A stretch of DNA of 64,000 nucleotides from Phoronis australis (lineage: Eukaryota > Phoronida > Phoronidae), in assembly GCA_002633005.1 (NCBI GenBank), contig NMRA01000143.1, forward strand, positions 401,206-465,205, written 5' to 3'. Below, piece after piece: positions 60,720-64,000 of this stretch; position 1 is the stretch's first letter; each line of letters starts with the position of its first letter. A program made the position numbers and the translations under genes. Under the pieces are notes generated by a model. That model ran no database searches. It was not told where the DNA came from and saw only the letters and a program-made list of their open reading frames with translations.

Positions 60720-61680
60720 CCGTATTCCCCCTAATAAGCGCCCATGCCCCTATAAGTGCCCCCAAGCGTTTTCAGACTTCACTAAAGTAAGCTTCCAGCC
60801 CATGAACGCCGTGGACATGCGAAAAATGCCTTACTTACACTTCTAAAATTCTACTGTAACGTCTTCAATTTATCAAAAAAATCTGACAGTCCTGAAAAAA
60901 TCATTGTGCGCAGAATTTGTAGACCACGAGCCTCGCAGCTATGTCGGTTAGCCATGACTATACACTTCAAACTTCCGCCTTGCTTCAAAAACAACGCAAG
61001 TTTGCTGATCTTTTGAGAGTGGTGTCCTATTAATGGTCTGGCCTTTCAGAACAGATGCAGGCCTACTTGTCAAAGGGATTGTATTGTATTGTATCTTTCC
61101 CGTACAGATCTTCTTCCTCAACAGGAATCCAAATCTCTTCGTACACGTCAAAACCGCAAATCGAAGACTAATAAAAACTTGACCTTTGTTCAGTTAAAAG
61201 CACGTGGCTAGGAAGCGCGTGCTATATTCAAGAATCTGTTGCCAAGAATAGTCTTCGGGAACTATCCATTCATGAAACGGGTAGCATAGCATCGGCAAGA
61301 AATAAATACTGGCACTTATTTCGGAAAGTTTCTGATACCATAAAAAACGTTAGCATTATTTTTAAGGGGGAATTATCAAGTTAGTTGTAATTGGTGTTTT
61401 TAAAGCGAGGCAGCGACCCATCAGTAGGCGAATTATTGCACTGGGATTTTCTAAAAAATGCTCGTAATTTAACAACAAAGTAAGATAGCAATGCAGTGCA
61501 ATTTTGTAGAAACTGTAACAGGTTACAGATGTGTCACAGAGCGTAAATTTGATGAATTTTAGCTTACGATTTCACCTGTTTTGGAGACTGGGTTTCAACC
61601 ACTTTTGGACTGTAATAAGCGCCCTCCTTCCTGAGGCGAATTTTTCTAAGTGCCCTAGGCGCTTGTTAGGGCGAATACGG
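60720..61680 (+). mobile_element. 961-bp inverted-repeat DNA element (CCGTATTC ends)
   Basis: The left end CCGTATTCCCCCTAATAAGC and the inverted right end CCGTATTCGCCCTAACAAGC agree at 18 of 20 positions. TA duplications at 60718-60719 and 61681-61682. Subterminal TAAGCGCCC and TAAGTGCCC motifs repeat inside both ends. No transposase frame. Confidence 0.9.
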
Positions 61681-61682
61681 TA

Positions 61683-64000
61683 AGTCAAAGTATAGTTGGT
61701 CCGGGTTGTTGACTGAATTTGATTCAGGCTGGTGTTTTTTGAAGTTGATGATGGCAGGTCTCAAAATGAGTCAGGTAAAGACTTTTAAAAAAACCAACTT
61801 TGCTTTTCTGGTCTAATGTTTAAGTATTTTAATGCAAATCTGTATTTTATAATGTAAAAAGTACGAAATTAAAGATAGCTACGTACAATGAGTCTCATTC
61901 AGAAGGAAGTACCCGGAGCTGACTCTGATGGCAGAGTTGAGCCGTCAATAATGGAGTGCCTCTGAACACAGAATGAAATCTAGAGGTGTGTCAATTTGCA
62001 CTAAATTAATACTTGAACTTGAAAAGTGTTCATGGTTAATTTCTAAAAATCATGTCCTTCCCCCACACCACTTCTTACATGCCAGTGGCCTTTCAATAGA
62101 AGGCGTTGGCAGGAACTAGCCAACTTATTAGAAGAAGGCGTTGCTGTTATAGGTATTTTCTTATTGGGTGGGTGTTGGGGTATTATCTGGGATGGGTAAA
62201 CAAGAGAAGTTACCCTGGCAACCCAGAAGGGAGTGGTCAACATCAGCTGTCTTATCTGTTTGTTGAGTGTTTTGGCTAAGGTCTGGATTTTGAGTATGTG
62301 TGTCTCCCCCTATTGGCCCCCAAACCAATATCTTTTGCTGCTCCCTGTAGTTTTGGTTTCTGTTTTGCGGAGTTTAAGAGTGATTATACAAGTAGGTTTA
62401 TTGACGAGGGAGTTGAAGGGCCTTTACCATTGATCAATTCAGCCAAAACAAGTGCGGTAATGTAGGAAGTGAGTTTGTGTTGGTGCGTAGGTTTGGATTT
62501 GTTCCATCAGTATCTGACTTCAAGGTGTTGTACACTGCAGGTAACTGTCCTTTGTTATAGCTCTTGTTATTATGTTATACAAGAAATTAATGTCATGTCA
62601 TTATTAGAGCAGTGTGCAATGACTGTAATAAAGATAAGTAGTCCAGTCATTAATAACGTATCTTACAACTTCTTAAAGCAAATTGGCAAAATTTGAACTA
62701 AGAGGTCGTAATTAAGTTTTTGATTGATTTTCAAGCACGTTTTGACTATAATGACTTAACTTTCAATAACATAATAATTTGTGAGTAATCACTATCACAT
62801 ATATTATTTGCAAGGTGGGCACACATTGTAATGGCTTCCTTATCATAGCCCATTGCCGTTACCAAGGTGACCACGAATGGTATTTGTTTAAAGGTGTAAT
62901 TAATCCAGTGTCACCTGAGTTGCCTCCTAAATGTCTCCAGGGTGGGTTTCTAGTGAAAAGAACTGCAGTAGAGAAGCCTAACTACCCTTAGCTCTGTCTG
63001 ACTCTTGTTAGCAATATGAGCATTTGATTCAAAGCAGATGGAAGTTTGTGAAGAATGCTGGATTGCCACCCATGGCAAGCTGAGGTTATTCAGTGGCTCA
63101 GGCTTGTGGAGTCTGAAGTTTTAGGTGGTTCACTTCTGATGGTTGCCTGGTTGAATATTCTGCCATTGTCGTAAAAAAAGGTTCAGCCAAGTGCCATGAA
63201 TAGGGAAGAAGATAAATGTTTGAATGTCGTAAAGTTTCTCAGTGCCACCAAGGAGTGTGACTACTAGAACGTCTGACGTGAAGAAACCGTGGTTTGGTTC
63301 TTGATTACGTGGATGGAGTTGAAATACTAATATGGAATGGTAGTTTACATTTTTTGACAAACTGTTGAGTGTCATTTTTTCAGGGGTATCTGTCCTCAAT
63401 TTTTGCCCTGATTTATCCATTGGTGTTTGACATGTTTTTGATAAGGGAAATGCCCTTCCTTGAATTGCTTGAGAGAGGTAACTTCCATGTATGTGACAGA
63501 TGTTTTGAACTAAGGAAACTGAATTACTATACGGGCTATCCAAAGGATGTGATTGGTTGAAATATCTTGCTTTCCTTGTTACACTACGAAAACCAATGGA
63601 AAAACAGGAAGTTGTGTGTTGTATAGGAAACCATAAGGGAAGTGGTAGCTTTATATTGATTACAATTTGAAATGCGTTTATGTGATTGCAGGGCTCAAAT
63701 CTCTCCCAGATATCCAATATTAGACTTCATATAAACCATATGCTTATAATTAGAGGAGTGACCAGCTAGGATAGAGTTATTAATGTTTTCTTGGTAACCC
63801 AATACTGTTAGGTGTTTTGAAAGACATGATAGACTTTTAGAATCTGCAGTGCTGGTTTGGTGTGGGAAAAGAAGCGCTGAAAAACAAGCGTTTGCCGTTT
63901 GCTGAGTTTTAAGTGACTGAAAAAGAAACACTGAAAAATGAGTGTTTGCTGAGTTTTTAAGTGACTGCTCTCCTGCCTGTTGAACATTATACTTGCGGCT
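61683..64000. other. Right edge of window, no gene named
   Basis: AT-rich. A 195-codon - strand frame at 63130-63717 is the longest uninterrupted frame outside the gap, but its composition (rich in H, Q, N, S, I with few acidic residues) and lack of splice context give no functional support. Confidence 0.35.

Overview
The window is animal (invertebrate metazoan) nuclear DNA: AT-rich, exons of 30-230 bp with GT-AG introns of 0.2-2 kb, many introns carrying minisatellites, and many short inverted-repeat transposons plus fragments of Penelope-like and LINE retroelements. The two identified genes are conserved widely in animals. A marine invertebrate, possibly a deuterostome, would fit, but I cannot fix the species from sequence alone. 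About 0.9% mismatch between two apparent haplotype copies at 32 kb suggests a polymorphic wild animal. There is a 932-bp run of N at 46095-47026 and a single N at 32622.

Left third (1-28.3 kb): two well supported genes face each other tail to tail. CCDC112 (+ strand, 13 exons, 461-12529) encodes a coiled-coil protein. From the ATG at 2370 it is 447 aa, close to the vertebrate length. Nicalin, NCLN (- strand, 13 exons, 28287 down to about 15502), encodes the M28-peptidase-like ER membrane protein that partners NOMO and TMEM147 in the multipass translocon. All exon phases agree in both genes. Their introns hold tandem repeats with units of 64, 62, 50, 33, 30 and 29 bp, and NCLN intron 12 holds a 405-bp inverted-repeat element.

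Middle (28.3-43 kb): a possible first exon on the - strand near 30.2 kb; a decayed Penelope-like retroelement (reverse transcriptase plus GIY-YIG) at 30.9-31.96 kb; a 318-bp duplicated segment around the single N that looks like two unmerged haplotypes, one with a transposon insertion; the first exon of an unidentified + strand gene at 35.1 kb; and, probably nested in its long first intron, an unidentified three-exon - strand gene at 37.46-38.41 kb whose exon phases fit and which carries one apparent frameshift. A perfect 34-bp inverted repeat lies at 40.3-40.5 kb.

Right third (43-64 kb): mostly transposon-rich non-coding DNA. Two long copies of one non-autonomous DNA transposon (44.2-45.8 kb and an intact 2425-bp copy at 54.5-56.9 kb) have TA target duplications, near-perfect terminal repeats and subterminal GGGCGGTTAA / GGGCGCTTAA repeats. 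Both carry the same short open frame ending at a splice donor, perhaps a captured host exon. A third end of the family lies next to the N gap. A related 961-bp element sits at 60.7-61.7 kb. One convincing exon (50267-50499) fits the phase of the 35.1-kb first exon. The last 14 kb otherwise shows no gene I can name.
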